From Pseudomonas fluorescens (GTDB taxonomy: Bacteria > Pseudomonadota > Gammaproteobacteria > Pseudomonadales > Pseudomonadaceae), in the NCBI RefSeq assembly GCF_902498065.1, contig NZ_CABVIR010000002.1, forward strand, positions 496,001-560,000: a DNA stretch of 64,000 nucleotides, written 5' to 3'. Both the position numbers and the translations under genes were made by a program. The notes below the pieces were generated by a model that saw nothing but the letters and a program-made list of their open reading frames with translations, was not told where the DNA came from and searched no databases. Position 1 is the first letter of the stretch; each line of letters starts with the position of its first letter. This document shows, piece after piece, positions 44,584 to 53,633 of this stretch.

Positions 44584-45437
44584 AAGTGCTGGTGACCGGT
44601 GCTACCGGGTTCGTTGGCCGCCATTTGGTCGCGGCGTTGCTCGCCCGTGGCTGCGCAGTTCGCGCGGTGGCGCGCAACGCCGAAACCGCAGCGAGCTTGC
44701 CGTGGATCAATGCCGTGGAGTTCATCAAGGCTGATATTCACGGCGCAGACCTGGACATCGGCGCATTGACCAATGGTATCGACGCCTTGGCGCATTTGGC
44801 CTGGCCGGGCTTGCCCAACTATCAGGCGCTGTTTCACTTCGAGCACAACCTGATGGCCGATTACCGCTTCATCAAGGGCGCGGTCGAGGCGGGCGTACCC
44901 CAAGTGCTGGTCACCGGCACCTGCTTCGAATACGGGATGCAAAGCGGGCCGCTCAACGAGCAGACCGCGCCGCAGCCGGGCAACCCATACGGGTTGGCCA
45001 AAAATACCCTGCGCCTGTTCCTCGAAAACCTGCAGCGGGTTCAACCGTTCACGCTGCAATGGGCGCGGCTGTTTTACCTGCACGGCGCGGGGCAAAACCC
45101 CAACAGTCTGCTCGCAGCGCTGGACCGGGCGATCGATGCCGGCGACCAGTGCTTCAACATGTCGGGCGGCGAACAATTGCGCGATTACCTGGCGATCGAG
45201 ACGGCTGCCGGTTACCTCGCGGCGATCATGCAACAGCGTGACTTCGACGGTGTGATCAATTGCGCCAGCGGCCAGCCGGTTTCGGTGCGGGCGCTGGTCG
45301 AACAGCGTGTGCGTGAACGCGGCGCGGCGATCGATTTGAACCTGGGTCATTACCCATACCCGACCCACGAACCGATGGCGTTCTGGGGCGTGGCGGACCG
45401 TTTGCAACAGCTACTGGGAGCAGAGCATGAGGCATGA
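44580..45437 (+). CDS. NAD-dependent epimerase/dehydratase-family protein, probable nucleotide-sugar 4-ketoreductase
   Basis: 285 residues from a GTG overlapping the previous stop. Extended SDR with TGATGFVGRHLV at the N-terminus, a TGTCFEYGMQSGPLNEQ motif and NPYGLAKNTLRLF giving the YxxxK catalytic pair. Its place after a dehydratase, epimerase and C-methyltransferase fits the final 4-keto reduction. Epimerase activity cannot be excluded from sequence alone. Confidence 0.85.
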   Translation: MKVLVTGATGFVGRHLVAALLARGCAVRAVARNAETAASLPWINAVEFIKADIHGADLDIGALTNGIDALAHLAWPGLPNYQALFHFEHNLMADYRFIKGAVEAGVPQVLVTGTCFEYGMQSGPLNEQTAPQPGNPYGLAKNTLRLFLENLQRVQPFTLQWARLFYLHGAGQNPNSLLAALDRAIDAGDQCFNMSGGEQLRDYLAIETAAGYLAAIMQQRDFDGVINCASGQPVSVRALVEQRVRERGAAIDLNLGHYPYPTHEPMAFWGVADRLQQLLGAEHEA

Positions 45438-46497
45438 GTTGTATCGGGTCGCCGACCTGCCGGTGTTGCAGAACCGGACCTTTGCCGACCCGGCGTCGGC
45501 CAGGGCCTCGGCGAGCGCCGACATGGTGCTGGTACAGGATGAAAAGAGCGGGTTGATCTTCAACCAGGCCTTCGATGCCGACAAGCTCAGCTACGACGCC
45601 GACTACCAGAACGAGCAGGCGCATTCGGGCCAGTTCCAGAAGCACCTGAGCGATGTCGAAGGCATCATTGCCCGTCACTTCAAGGGGCAGGAACTGATCG
45701 AAGTCGGCTGCGGCAAAGGCTACTTTCTCGAACTGCTCAAAGGTCTGGGCTACGCCATCACCGGCATCGACCCGGCCTACGAAGGCAACAACGCCGATGT
45801 GATCAAGGCGCCGTTCACCCGTGGCCTCGGCCTGGCGGCAGATGCCATCGTGCTGCGTCATGTGCTGGAACACATCCAGGACCCGGTGAGTTTTCTGGCC
45901 GAGATGGCCGACGCCAATCAGGGCGGGCAGATCTACATCGAGGTGCCGTGCTTCGACTGGATCCTCGAACACCGCGCCTGGTTCGACCTGTTCTATGAGC
46001 ATGTCAATTATTTCCGCCTCGATGACCTGCGCCGGATGTTCGGCACCGTGCATGAGGCCGGTCACCTGTTCGGTGGCCAATACCTGTACATCGTCGCGGA
46101 CCTTGCGACCTTGCGCCTGACCCCGGAACAACCGGTGTCACGCCTGGACCTGCCGCGTGCCTTCACCGGCAGCCTCGAGCGCGCGGTGCAAATCATTCAG
46201 GCAAACCCGGAGCAGGGTTCGGCGATCTGGGGCGCGTCGTCCAAAGGCGTGATCTATTCGCTGTTCCTGCAACGGGCCGGTGTGGCGGTGGATCGCGTGG
46301 TGGATATCAACCCGGCCAAACAGGGGCGCTATCTGCCCCTGAGCGGCGCGCGCGTGTCCTCGCCCCAAGAGGCGATGGACGCCTTGCCCGAAGGCGCCAA
46401 CCTGTTTGTGATGAACTCCAACTACCTCGAAGAAATCAAGCGGATGACCGGTGGACGCTACGTCTATCACGCCGTAGACAGCGCTTCGTTCCAGTGA
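45427..46497 (+). CDS. Class I SAM-dependent methyltransferase with C-methyltransferase-type C-terminal domain
   Basis: 356 residues. The SAM motif LIEVGCGKGYFLELL is near residue 90, VLRHVLEHIQDP near 139, and a YEHVNYF motif near 193 corresponds to the YHEHYSY site of sugar C-methyltransferases. The C-terminal domain (WGASSKGVIYSLFLQRAG onward) also matches that family, but the four-cysteine zinc site is absent. It may be a second sugar methyltransferase, or an enzyme derived from one that modifies the sugar differently. It starts 11 bases inside the reductase gene. Confidence 0.82.
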   Translation: MRHELYRVADLPVLQNRTFADPASARASASADMVLVQDEKSGLIFNQAFDADKLSYDADYQNEQAHSGQFQKHLSDVEGIIARHFKGQELIEVGCGKGYFLELLKGLGYAITGIDPAYEGNNADVIKAPFTRGLGLAADAIVLRHVLEHIQDPVSFLAEMADANQGGQIYIEVPCFDWILEHRAWFDLFYEHVNYFRLDDLRRMFGTVHEAGHLFGGQYLYIVADLATLRLTPEQPVSRLDLPRAFTGSLERAVQIIQANPEQGSAIWGASSKGVIYSLFLQRAGVAVDRVVDINPAKQGRYLPLSGARVSSPQEAMDALPEGANLFVMNSNYLEEIKRMTGGRYVYHAVDSASFQ

Positions 46498-47252
46498 CTA
46501 TTGAGACTTATAAAATGACCGACAACACCATCAATAAAGCGTTCGAAGCCGAGTGCCAGGCAGAAATCGCGCGTCAGGGCGATGACCAGAAACTGACGGG
46601 TCTGGCCCGGGATTTCTTCAACGAATCGGCCAGACACAAATACAGCTACCACTTCTCGTGGATGGGGCGCCCGATCATTCAGCTGCCGCAAGACATGATG
46701 GCGATGCAAGAGATCATCTGGCAGGTCAAGCCGGACCTGGTGATCGAATGCGGCATCGCCCATGGCGGCTCGATCATCTACTACGCGTCCCTGCTGGAGC
46801 TGCAAGGTCACGGCGAAGTGCTGGGCATCGACCTCGACATCCGTGCACACAACCGCGAAGCCATCGAAAGCCATCCGATGAGCAAGCGCATCTCGATGAT
46901 CGAAGGTTCGAGTATCGACCCGACTATCGCCGCACAAGTGCGCGCCGCGGCCGAGGGCAAGAAAGTCATTCTGGTACTGGACTCCAACCACACCCACGAT
47001 CACGTGCTCGAAGAACTGCGTTTGTATGCGCCGCTGGTGTCGGTGGGCAGCTACTGCGTCGTCATGGACACCGTGGTCGAAGACATGCCGGAAGATGCGT
47101 TCCCGGACCGTCCTTGGGGCCCGGGCGATAACCCGAAAACCGCGGTCTGGGCCTACCTGGAAGAAAACCGCGATTTCGAAATTGACCGCGCGATGGATAA
47201 CAAGCTGCTGATTTCAGTGGCGCCGGATGGCTACCTGCGCCGCGTGCGTTAA
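46494..47252 (+). CDS. CmcI-family (cephalosporin hydroxylase/rhamnosyl O-methyltransferase) SAM enzyme
   Basis: 252 residues. The CmcI pattern is clear: HFSWMGRPIIQLPQDMMAMQ, then VIECGIAHGGSIIYYASLLEL as the SAM loop, GIDLDIRAHN, LDSNHTHDHVLEEL, and VVEDMPEDAFPDRPWGPGDNPKTAV. The family includes sugar O-methyltransferases acting on rhamnose residues of lipids and LPS, so O-methylation of the flagellin glycan is the likeliest role. The GTG at 46494 overlaps the previous stop; an ATG at 46515 is also possible. Confidence 0.85.
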   Translation: MTIETYKMTDNTINKAFEAECQAEIARQGDDQKLTGLARDFFNESARHKYSYHFSWMGRPIIQLPQDMMAMQEIIWQVKPDLVIECGIAHGGSIIYYASLLELQGHGEVLGIDLDIRAHNREAIESHPMSKRISMIEGSSIDPTIAAQVRAAAEGKKVILVLDSNHTHDHVLEELRLYAPLVSVGSYCVVMDTVVEDMPEDAFPDRPWGPGDNPKTAVWAYLEENRDFEIDRAMDNKLLISVAPDGYLRRVR

Positions 47253-47306
47253 GCGACACCTTTATTCAAGCGTTCAACGGGCAATCGGTCTGTGGTGGGG
47301 AAGGAT

Positions 47307-50240
47307 ATGCAAGGCATTTACGGTTCTGAAAACACGCTGCCCCTGAGTGAACTGTTCACTCTGGTGCTGATTTCACACAATCGCCCGGCGTTTTTGCGCA
47401 GGGCATTGCAGTTCTACAGCACATTGCCTTGCAAAATTCTGGTCCTCGATTCATCGACCGTTGCGCTGGAGGGCGCGGCTGCGATCGCGGACACCGTCGA
47501 CTACCGGCATTTGCCGCAGTTTGGATACTGGGGAATCCAGACCAAACTGGTGTACGGCGTCGAGCAGGTCACCACGCCGTATATGGTCTTCGCCTCCGAC
47601 GATGATTTTCTGCTGCACGGTGCCCTTACCGAGTCCGTGAACTTCCTCGAAGCCAACCCGGACTACGGTCTGTGCCATGGCTATTGCCTGATGTACCTGA
47701 CCCACTCCAACTATGTGCAGTACTACCGTCGTGACAAAAAAGTGCACGAGGACTACAACGCCGAGCGCGGTCAGGATCGTGTACTCGATTACATGAGCCA
47801 GTACATTCCGCCGTTCTATGCGGTTCACCGCACCTCGTTGCTGCGTGACTGGTATCAGGCGTTGCCTGAAAAAACGATCTTCGAGTGGCAGGAAATCGGG
47901 CATGTCTACTACATGCTGGCTCGGGCCAAGGCGCGGATTCTCCCGTCGCCTTACGTGGTGCGTGAGGTCAACTATGGCCGCTCGGATCACAACACCGAAA
48001 TCATGACGACCCTGACCTTCAAGGATGCGCGTTCAGTGGCGGAGCGCGAGCGCTTTGCCGGTTTTCTGGCGTCGCTGCCGACCGGCATCAGTGGCCTGGA
48101 TGAACAACAGACTGCAGAGGTTGCCCTGCAGAGCTTCGCCGTCCTGGCCGAAAGCCTGACAACCCGTAAGGCGCTGACCATCGAACCGATTTTCGAGTCT
48201 TACTGGAAGGATCCGACGGTGGAACCGAAGCGCGTCTTCGGGCCTCAGCAATACGTCGAAATGCCGTTCTACAACAGCGCTTTCTTTGAACAACTCACGC
48301 AATGCGAGTTTCTCCTGCATGCGATGCCGGCCGGGCGTTTGCAACTCGAAGAAATGGAAGGCGCATTGCTCAAGCAAGAGGCCTTGCAGCGCACCTACTC
48401 CAATGACAGTTCGGCAACGATCCAGAACCGTCTGCTTGAAGCGGTGCAGTTAGGAGCCTTCAACCGCCGGGTGGTGCAAAAACTGGCGCAGCAGTTGCGG
48501 CAGATGGACGAGCCTGCCGATGCGCAGGTGCTGACCGACTGGGTTCAGCGTCTGGACAGTGTGCCGACCTTCGACAGTCGCCAGTTGCTCGACACGATGC
48601 CTTCGGGACGTCTGCACAACTGGCTGCAAGCCCGGCAACCGAACGACACCGCGGTGAGGAGGATCAACCAGCACCTGGCGGCTAACGACGGGGGGCCTCA
48701 GTTCGGCATTCTGCTGCTCGATCTGGACGCAGACATGGACAAACTCCAGGTCACTCTGGATAGCCTCATGGAGAGTGCATTCCGGGCGTTCAAGGTGGTG
48801 ATCTTCACCACGGGCGACTTGCCTGCCGTCACCACTGCACAGAACACCCTGCATTTCGTCAAAGTCACGACGGCCAATTACGTCGACAAGCTGAACCAGA
48901 TCGCTCGCCAGTCGACTTCGGACTGGCTGCTGCTGGCCGAGGCGGGTGACGAATTCACCGCAGCCGGTTTCTTGCGCGCCAGTCTCGAGTTGCAGAACGC
49001 CGAGGGTTGCCGTGCGGTGGCGATGGACGAAATTCATCGCCAGGCCAATGGCACGCTGGTCGATGTGTTCCGTCCAGCCTTCAATCTCGACCTGTTGCAG
49101 AGCATGCCGGCACTCGTTGCGCGGCACTGGCTGATTCGCCGTGAAACGCTGGTGGAGGTCGGTGGTTTTGCCCGCGAACTCACCTCGGCACTCGAGTTCG
49201 ACCTGCTGCTGCGCTTGGTCGAAACCGGTGGCCTGGCCGGTCTTGCCCATTTGGCCGAGCCGTTGCTGATCACTGCCGCACCTGATTTCGCACCCAATGA
49301 TCACGAGCGTCAGGCGTTGGTTCGTCATCTGGCGACGCGCGGTTATCAGGCCCAGGTCAGCACCGAAGTGTCGGGTGGTTACCGTATCGACTACCGTCAT
49401 GCCGGTCGCCCGAAGGTGTCGATCATCATCCATAGCGAGGACAACCTCGAGCACTTGCAGCGCTGCCTGGTCAGCGTCTTGCAGCGCACACGCTATCAAC
49501 ATAATGAAATCGTCATTGCCGATAACCACAGCCAGTCCACCGAGCTTCTCGCCTGGCTCGACAACCTGGAGAAAAACGGTGCCGGCCGGATTCGTCTGGT
49601 CAAGGCCGCACATCGCCTGAGCGCGTCAGCCCTGATCAACCTGGCCGTCGAGCAGGCGCAAGGGGAATACCTGGTGCTGCTGGCGGCGGACGCCGAAGTG
49701 GTCAACGCGAACTGGATCGAGGCGTTACTCAATCAGGCCCAGCGTCCCGAAGTCGGGGTGGTCGGTGCCAAGCTGCTGGATCGTGAAGGCCGTGTGACCG
49801 GTGCCGGCCTGATTCTGGGGCTCAACGGCGAGGTCGCTTCACCCTTCATCGGCGAGAAAAAGGACGCGTCGGGCTATATGCGCAGACTGCTCGTCGAACA
49901 GAATTATTCGGCCGTCAGCGGTGCCTGCCTGATGATTCGCAAGGAAGTTTTCGTTGCCCTCGGCGGGCTGGATCGTGAGCATTTCGATGAGGTGTACGCC
50001 GATGTCGATCTCTGCCTGAAAGTCGCCGACGCTGGTTTGCTCACGGTGTGGACGCCGCAGGTTCAGATTGCCCACCCGGGAACCTTGCCGAACGATCCAA
50101 ATGCAGTGGCCGCCCTGCGTGACAAGTGGCAGGCGCGCTTTGCGCACGATGAGGCTTACAACCAGAACCTGGCTTTGACCGGCAAGGGCTTTACCCTCGG
50201 TGACGCATCCAGTGTGAACTGGGCGCAGTTGCTTGCATAA
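47307..50240 (+). CDS. Second large multidomain glycosyltransferase (Fgt2-like)
   Basis: About 977 residues. The N-terminal domain (about 10-230) begins FTLVLISHNRPAFLRRALQFY with FASDDDF near 95, a GT2 variant. A helical region (about 250-460), a degenerate GT2-like region (about 465-690, containing FRPAFNLDLLQS) and a canonical GT2 domain (about 702-940; PKVSIIIHSEDN, VIADNHSQS, ACLMIRKEVF, YADVDLCLKV) follow. The last two regions mirror those of the first large glycosyltransferase, suggesting descent from a common module. By position and size it corresponds to Fgt2 of P. syringae. The start is ATG 47307 or GTG 47292. Confidence 0.82.
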   Translation: MQGIYGSENTLPLSELFTLVLISHNRPAFLRRALQFYSTLPCKILVLDSSTVALEGAAAIADTVDYRHLPQFGYWGIQTKLVYGVEQVTTPYMVFASDDDFLLHGALTESVNFLEANPDYGLCHGYCLMYLTHSNYVQYYRRDKKVHEDYNAERGQDRVLDYMSQYIPPFYAVHRTSLLRDWYQALPEKTIFEWQEIGHVYYMLARAKARILPSPYVVREVNYGRSDHNTEIMTTLTFKDARSVAERERFAGFLASLPTGISGLDEQQTAEVALQSFAVLAESLTTRKALTIEPIFESYWKDPTVEPKRVFGPQQYVEMPFYNSAFFEQLTQCEFLLHAMPAGRLQLEEMEGALLKQEALQRTYSNDSSATIQNRLLEAVQLGAFNRRVVQKLAQQLRQMDEPADAQVLTDWVQRLDSVPTFDSRQLLDTMPSGRLHNWLQARQPNDTAVRRINQHLAANDGGPQFGILLLDLDADMDKLQVTLDSLMESAFRAFKVVIFTTGDLPAVTTAQNTLHFVKVTTANYVDKLNQIARQSTSDWLLLAEAGDEFTAAGFLRASLELQNAEGCRAVAMDEIHRQANGTLVDVFRPAFNLDLLQSMPALVARHWLIRRETLVEVGGFARELTSALEFDLLLRLVETGGLAGLAHLAEPLLITAAPDFAPNDHERQALVRHLATRGYQAQVSTEVSGGYRIDYRHAGRPKVSIIIHSEDNLEHLQRCLVSVLQRTRYQHNEIVIADNHSQSTELLAWLDNLEKNGAGRIRLVKAAHRLSASALINLAVEQAQGEYLVLLAADAEVVNANWIEALLNQAQRPEVGVVGAKLLDREGRVTGAGLILGLNGEVASPFIGEKKDASGYMRRLLVEQNYSAVSGACLMIRKEVFVALGGLDREHFDEVYADVDLCLKVADAGLLTVWTPQVQIAHPGTLPNDPNAVAALRDKWQARFAHDEAYNQNLALTGKGFTLGDASSVNWAQLLA

Positions 50241-50270
50241 GCCTGACTGACAGGTACAAGGACTCAACGC

Positions 50271-51272
50271 ATGTTCAACGGTAAATCGATTTTCATCTCT
50301 GGCGGCACTGGCTCGTTCGGGCGCAATTTCATCCGCCGTCTGCTGGAGCAATATCAGCCGAAGCGGGTGGTCGTGTTCTCGCGCGATGAGCTTAAACAGT
50401 ACGAGATGCAGCAGACGTTCAACGCGCCGTGCATGCGTTATTTCCTGGGTGATGTGCGCGACGCCGACCGTTTACGTCAGGCCATGCGCGGCATCGATTA
50501 CGTGGTGCATGCCGCGGCACTGAAACAAGTGCCGGCGGCAGAGTACAACCCGACGGAATGCATCCGTACCAACGTCAACGGCGCGGAAAACATCATCGCC
50601 GCGGCCATCGACAATGGCGTGGAAAAAGTCGTCGCGCTGTCCACCGACAAGGCTGCCAGCCCGATCAACCTGTACGGCGCTACCAAGCTGCTGTCGGACA
50701 AGTTGTTTGTCGCCGCGAACAACATTGCCGGTGACCAGAACACCCGATTTTCGGTGGTTCGTTATGGCAACGTCGCCGGCTCGCGGGGGTCGGTGGTGCC
50801 GTTTTTCAGCAAGTTGATTGTCGAGGGCGCCACGGAGCTGCCGATCACCGATGAACGCATGACGCGTTTCTGGATCACCCTCGATCACGGTGTGCAGTTT
50901 GTGCTCGACAGCTTCGCGCGTATGCACGGTGGTGAAGTGTTCGTGCCGAAGATTCCGTCGATTCGCATCGTCGATCTGGCATTGGGCATGGCTGAACATT
51001 TGCCCCACAAGCATGTCGGTATTCGTCCTGGAGAAAAACTCCATGAGTTGATGGTGCCGTTGGATGACGCGCGGATGACCCTGGAGTTCGCCGATCACTA
51101 CACCATTCAGCCCTCGATTCGTTTCACCAGCGTCGACGTGGATTTTGCCGTCGACAAACTGGGCGAGCGGGGCCGGCCGGTCAATGAAGACTTCGAGTAC
51201 CGTTCCGACACCAATCCGCACTACCTGTCGGTCGGCCAGATTGCCGATCTGCACGCGAAGCTGTCAGCATGA
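50271..51272 (+). CDS. pseB: UDP-N-acetylglucosamine 4,6-dehydratase (inverting), PseB
   Basis: 333 residues, extended SDR. ISGGTGSFGRNFIRRLL at the N-terminus, VVFSRDELKQYEM, HAAALKQVPAAEYNP, STDKAASPINLYGATKLLSDK and RGSVVPFF are the PseB signatures. It converts UDP-GlcNAc to UDP-2-acetamido-2,6-dideoxy-L-arabino-4-hexulose, the first step to pseudaminic acid. AAGGA precedes the ATG. It is 30 bases after the second glycosyltransferase and overlaps pseC by four bases. Confidence 0.95.
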   Translation: MFNGKSIFISGGTGSFGRNFIRRLLEQYQPKRVVVFSRDELKQYEMQQTFNAPCMRYFLGDVRDADRLRQAMRGIDYVVHAAALKQVPAAEYNPTECIRTNVNGAENIIAAAIDNGVEKVVALSTDKAASPINLYGATKLLSDKLFVAANNIAGDQNTRFSVVRYGNVAGSRGSVVPFFSKLIVEGATELPITDERMTRFWITLDHGVQFVLDSFARMHGGEVFVPKIPSIRIVDLALGMAEHLPHKHVGIRPGEKLHELMVPLDDARMTLEFADHYTIQPSIRFTSVDVDFAVDKLGERGRPVNEDFEYRSDTNPHYLSVGQIADLHAKLSA

Positions 51273-52432
51273 TTCCCTACGGTCGGCAGAGCCTCGATCA
51301 GGCAGACATTGATGCGGTGGTCGCCGTGTTGCAGTCGGACTGGCTCACTCAAGGGCCGACCATCGAGCGCTTCGAACAAGCCATGGCCGAACGTTGCCAG
51401 GCTGATTTTGCGGTGGCGGTGTGCAATGCCACGGCGGCGTTGCACATTGCCTGCCTCGCGGCGGGACTCGGACCGGGTGATCGGCTATGGACCACGCCGA
51501 ACACGTTCCTGGCCTCGGCTAACTGTGGCCGCTATTGCGGCGCCGAGGTGGGTTTTGTCGACATCGATCCACTGACATGGAACCTCGACGCCCACGCGCT
51601 GGCATCGAAGCTTGAGGCCGCCGAGCGCGATGGAACACTGCCAAAAGTGCTGGTGGCGGTGGCGTTTTCCGGTCAGAGCTGCGACATGCGGACCATTGCT
51701 GGACTGGCCAAACGTTACGGCGTTACGGTAATCGAGGACGCCTCCCACGCGGTCGGGGCCTCCTATGCCGGGCGCCCCGTGGGTTGCGGTGAATTCGCGG
51801 CGATGACGGTGTTCAGTTTTCACCCGGTGAAAATCATCACCAGCGCCGAGGGTGGCATGGTGTTGACCAACCGCCCTGAACTGGCCGAGCGCTTGCAGCG
51901 CCTACGCAGCCACGGTATGACCCGCGATCCGCATCAGATGACCGAACCCAGTCACGGCCCGTGGTACTACCAGCAAGTGGAACTGGGCTTCAATTACCGG
52001 ATCACCGACCTGCAAGCCGCACTCGGCCTGTCGCAACTGAACAAGCTCGATGGCTTCATCGCGCGTCGCCGTGAACTGGTGGCGCGTTATGAGCGGTTGC
52101 TGGCGTACTTGCCGCTGACCTTGCCCGGCGCGCAGGCCGAGGCCGAATCGGCGTGGCATCTGTACGTAGTTCGGTTGCACACAGACCGGATCAAGCTCAG
52201 CCATCGACAAGTGTTTGAAGGCTTGCGAACGGCCGGGGTCGGTGTGAACCTGCACTACATACCGGTGCATTTGCAGCCGTACTATCGCGACCTGGGGTTT
52301 GCCGAAGGTGACTTTCCGCAGGCTGAGCGGTATTACGCCGAAGCCATCAGCCTGCCGATGTTTCCTTTGCTGAGCGATGAACAGCAGGACTATGTGGTGG
52401 CGCAGCTGCGGGGTCTGTTACTCGAGGCGTAG
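51269..52432 (+). CDS. pseC: UDP-4-amino-4,6-dideoxy-N-acetyl-beta-L-altrosamine transaminase, PseC
   Basis: 387 residues, DegT/DnrJ/EryC1 PLP aminotransferase. It begins MIPYGRQSLDQADIDAVVAVL and has QSCDMRTIAGLAKRYGVTVIEDASHAVGA. The PLP Lys is in FSFHPVKIITSAEGGMV and the GFNYRITDLQAALG motif is present. It aminates the PseB product. The gap of about 90 bases to the next gene is the largest within the pse segment. Confidence 0.94.
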   Translation: MIPYGRQSLDQADIDAVVAVLQSDWLTQGPTIERFEQAMAERCQADFAVAVCNATAALHIACLAAGLGPGDRLWTTPNTFLASANCGRYCGAEVGFVDIDPLTWNLDAHALASKLEAAERDGTLPKVLVAVAFSGQSCDMRTIAGLAKRYGVTVIEDASHAVGASYAGRPVGCGEFAAMTVFSFHPVKIITSAEGGMVLTNRPELAERLQRLRSHGMTRDPHQMTEPSHGPWYYQQVELGFNYRITDLQAALGLSQLNKLDGFIARRRELVARYERLLAYLPLTLPGAQAEAESAWHLYVVRLHTDRIKLSHRQVFEGLRTAGVGVNLHYIPVHLQPYYRDLGFAEGDFPQAERYYAEAISLPMFPLLSDEQQDYVVAQLRGLLLEA

Positions 52433-52523
52433 AAAGCGCTTGAGTGGCAGTTGTTCCGGCTCGCGGTGTCAGCCCGTAAATCGTGAACAATCTTTTGATG
52501 ACCAATACAACGGGAGTGGCTTT

Positions 52524-53633
52524 GTGAAAGGGCAGCAGGCAGCACGGGGAGCAGGAGCGCACAGCGCTCGGCCACTGGTTCTGAGCATCGCCGGACGTCG
52601 TATCGGTCCGGCCGAGCCTCCTTACATCGTTGCCGAGATGTCAGGGAACCATAACGGCGACATCAACCGTGCCTTTCGCATTATTGAAGCCGCCAAGCTG
52701 GCTGGCGCTGATGCGGTCAAGATTCAGACGTACCGAGCCGACACCATCACCATCGACCACTGCGGGGCAGAGTTCATGGTGAGCGGTGGCCTCTGGGATG
52801 GACGTCGCCTCTATGAGCTTTATGAAGAAGCGCACACGCCGTGGGCGTGGCACGAAGCGATCTTTGAACATGGCCGCAAGGTCGGGATCACGGTGTTTTC
52901 ATCGCCCTTCGATGCTACGGCCGTGGACTTCCTCGAGTCTCTTGGTGCACCTGCTTACAAGATCGCATCACCTGAATTGATCGACCTGCCGCTCATTCGC
53001 AAGGTGGCGCGCACGGGCAAGCCCATCGTGATGTCCACTGGCATGGCGACGCTGGAGGAAATCGGTGAAGCGATAGAGGCTGCGCGTGGGGCCGGGGCCA
53101 CGGAAATTGTGGTACTGCACTGCACAGCCGCGTATCCGGCGCCGCCAGAGGAAGCCAATCTGGCAACGATCGCCGAAATCGCCCGGCGTTTCGATGTCGT
53201 GGCCGGGCTTTCCGACCATACGCTTGGCACGGTGGTGTCCGCCATTGCAGTGGGGCTGGGGGCGTCTTTCATTGAAAAACATTTCACCCTTGCCCGCGCA
53301 GAGGGTGGGGTCGATAGTGCCTTTTCGCTGGAGCCCGCAGAACTGGCCGAGCTCGTGACGACGGCGCGCATCGCCCATGTGGCGGTCGGTGCTCCCGCAT
53401 TCGAACCCACGCGGTCGGAAGAAATTGTCCTGAAAAATCGCCGTTCACTCTATGTCGTGGCGCCTGTCGCCAAGGGCGAGATGTTGACGGAGGAAAATGT
53501 GCGCTCTATCCGTCCCGGCAACGGACTCAAACCCAAGTTTTTCGAAGCAGTGCTTGGGCGCAGGGCGGTACGTGCGCTTGCCTTTGGCGAGCCACTCGAC
53601 GCCTCGATGTTCGAAGGGGGAATTGATACATGA
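52524..53633 (+). CDS. pseI: Pseudaminic acid synthase PseI
   Basis: 369 residues from a GTG with CGGGAG seven bases upstream. NeuB-type TIM barrel with VAEMSGNHNGDINRA, KIQTYRADTITID, SSPFDATAVDFLESLGAPAYKIAS, GLSDHTLGTVVSAIAVGLGA and EKHFTLARAEGGVDSAFSLEP, then a C-terminal SAF antifreeze-like domain. The SSPFDATAVDFLE and GGVDSAFSLEP motifs favour PseI over NeuB or LegI. It condenses a 2,4-diacylamino-trideoxyhexose with phosphoenolpyruvate. A longer frame to 52377 overlaps pseC and is rejected. Confidence 0.93.
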   Translation: MKGQQAARGAGAHSARPLVLSIAGRRIGPAEPPYIVAEMSGNHNGDINRAFRIIEAAKLAGADAVKIQTYRADTITIDHCGAEFMVSGGLWDGRRLYELYEEAHTPWAWHEAIFEHGRKVGITVFSSPFDATAVDFLESLGAPAYKIASPELIDLPLIRKVARTGKPIVMSTGMATLEEIGEAIEAARGAGATEIVVLHCTAAYPAPPEEANLATIAEIARRFDVVAGLSDHTLGTVVSAIAVGLGASFIEKHFTLARAEGGVDSAFSLEPAELAELVTTARIAHVAVGAPAFEPTRSEEIVLKNRRSLYVVAPVAKGEMLTEENVRSIRPGNGLKPKFFEAVLGRRAVRALAFGEPLDASMFEGGIDT

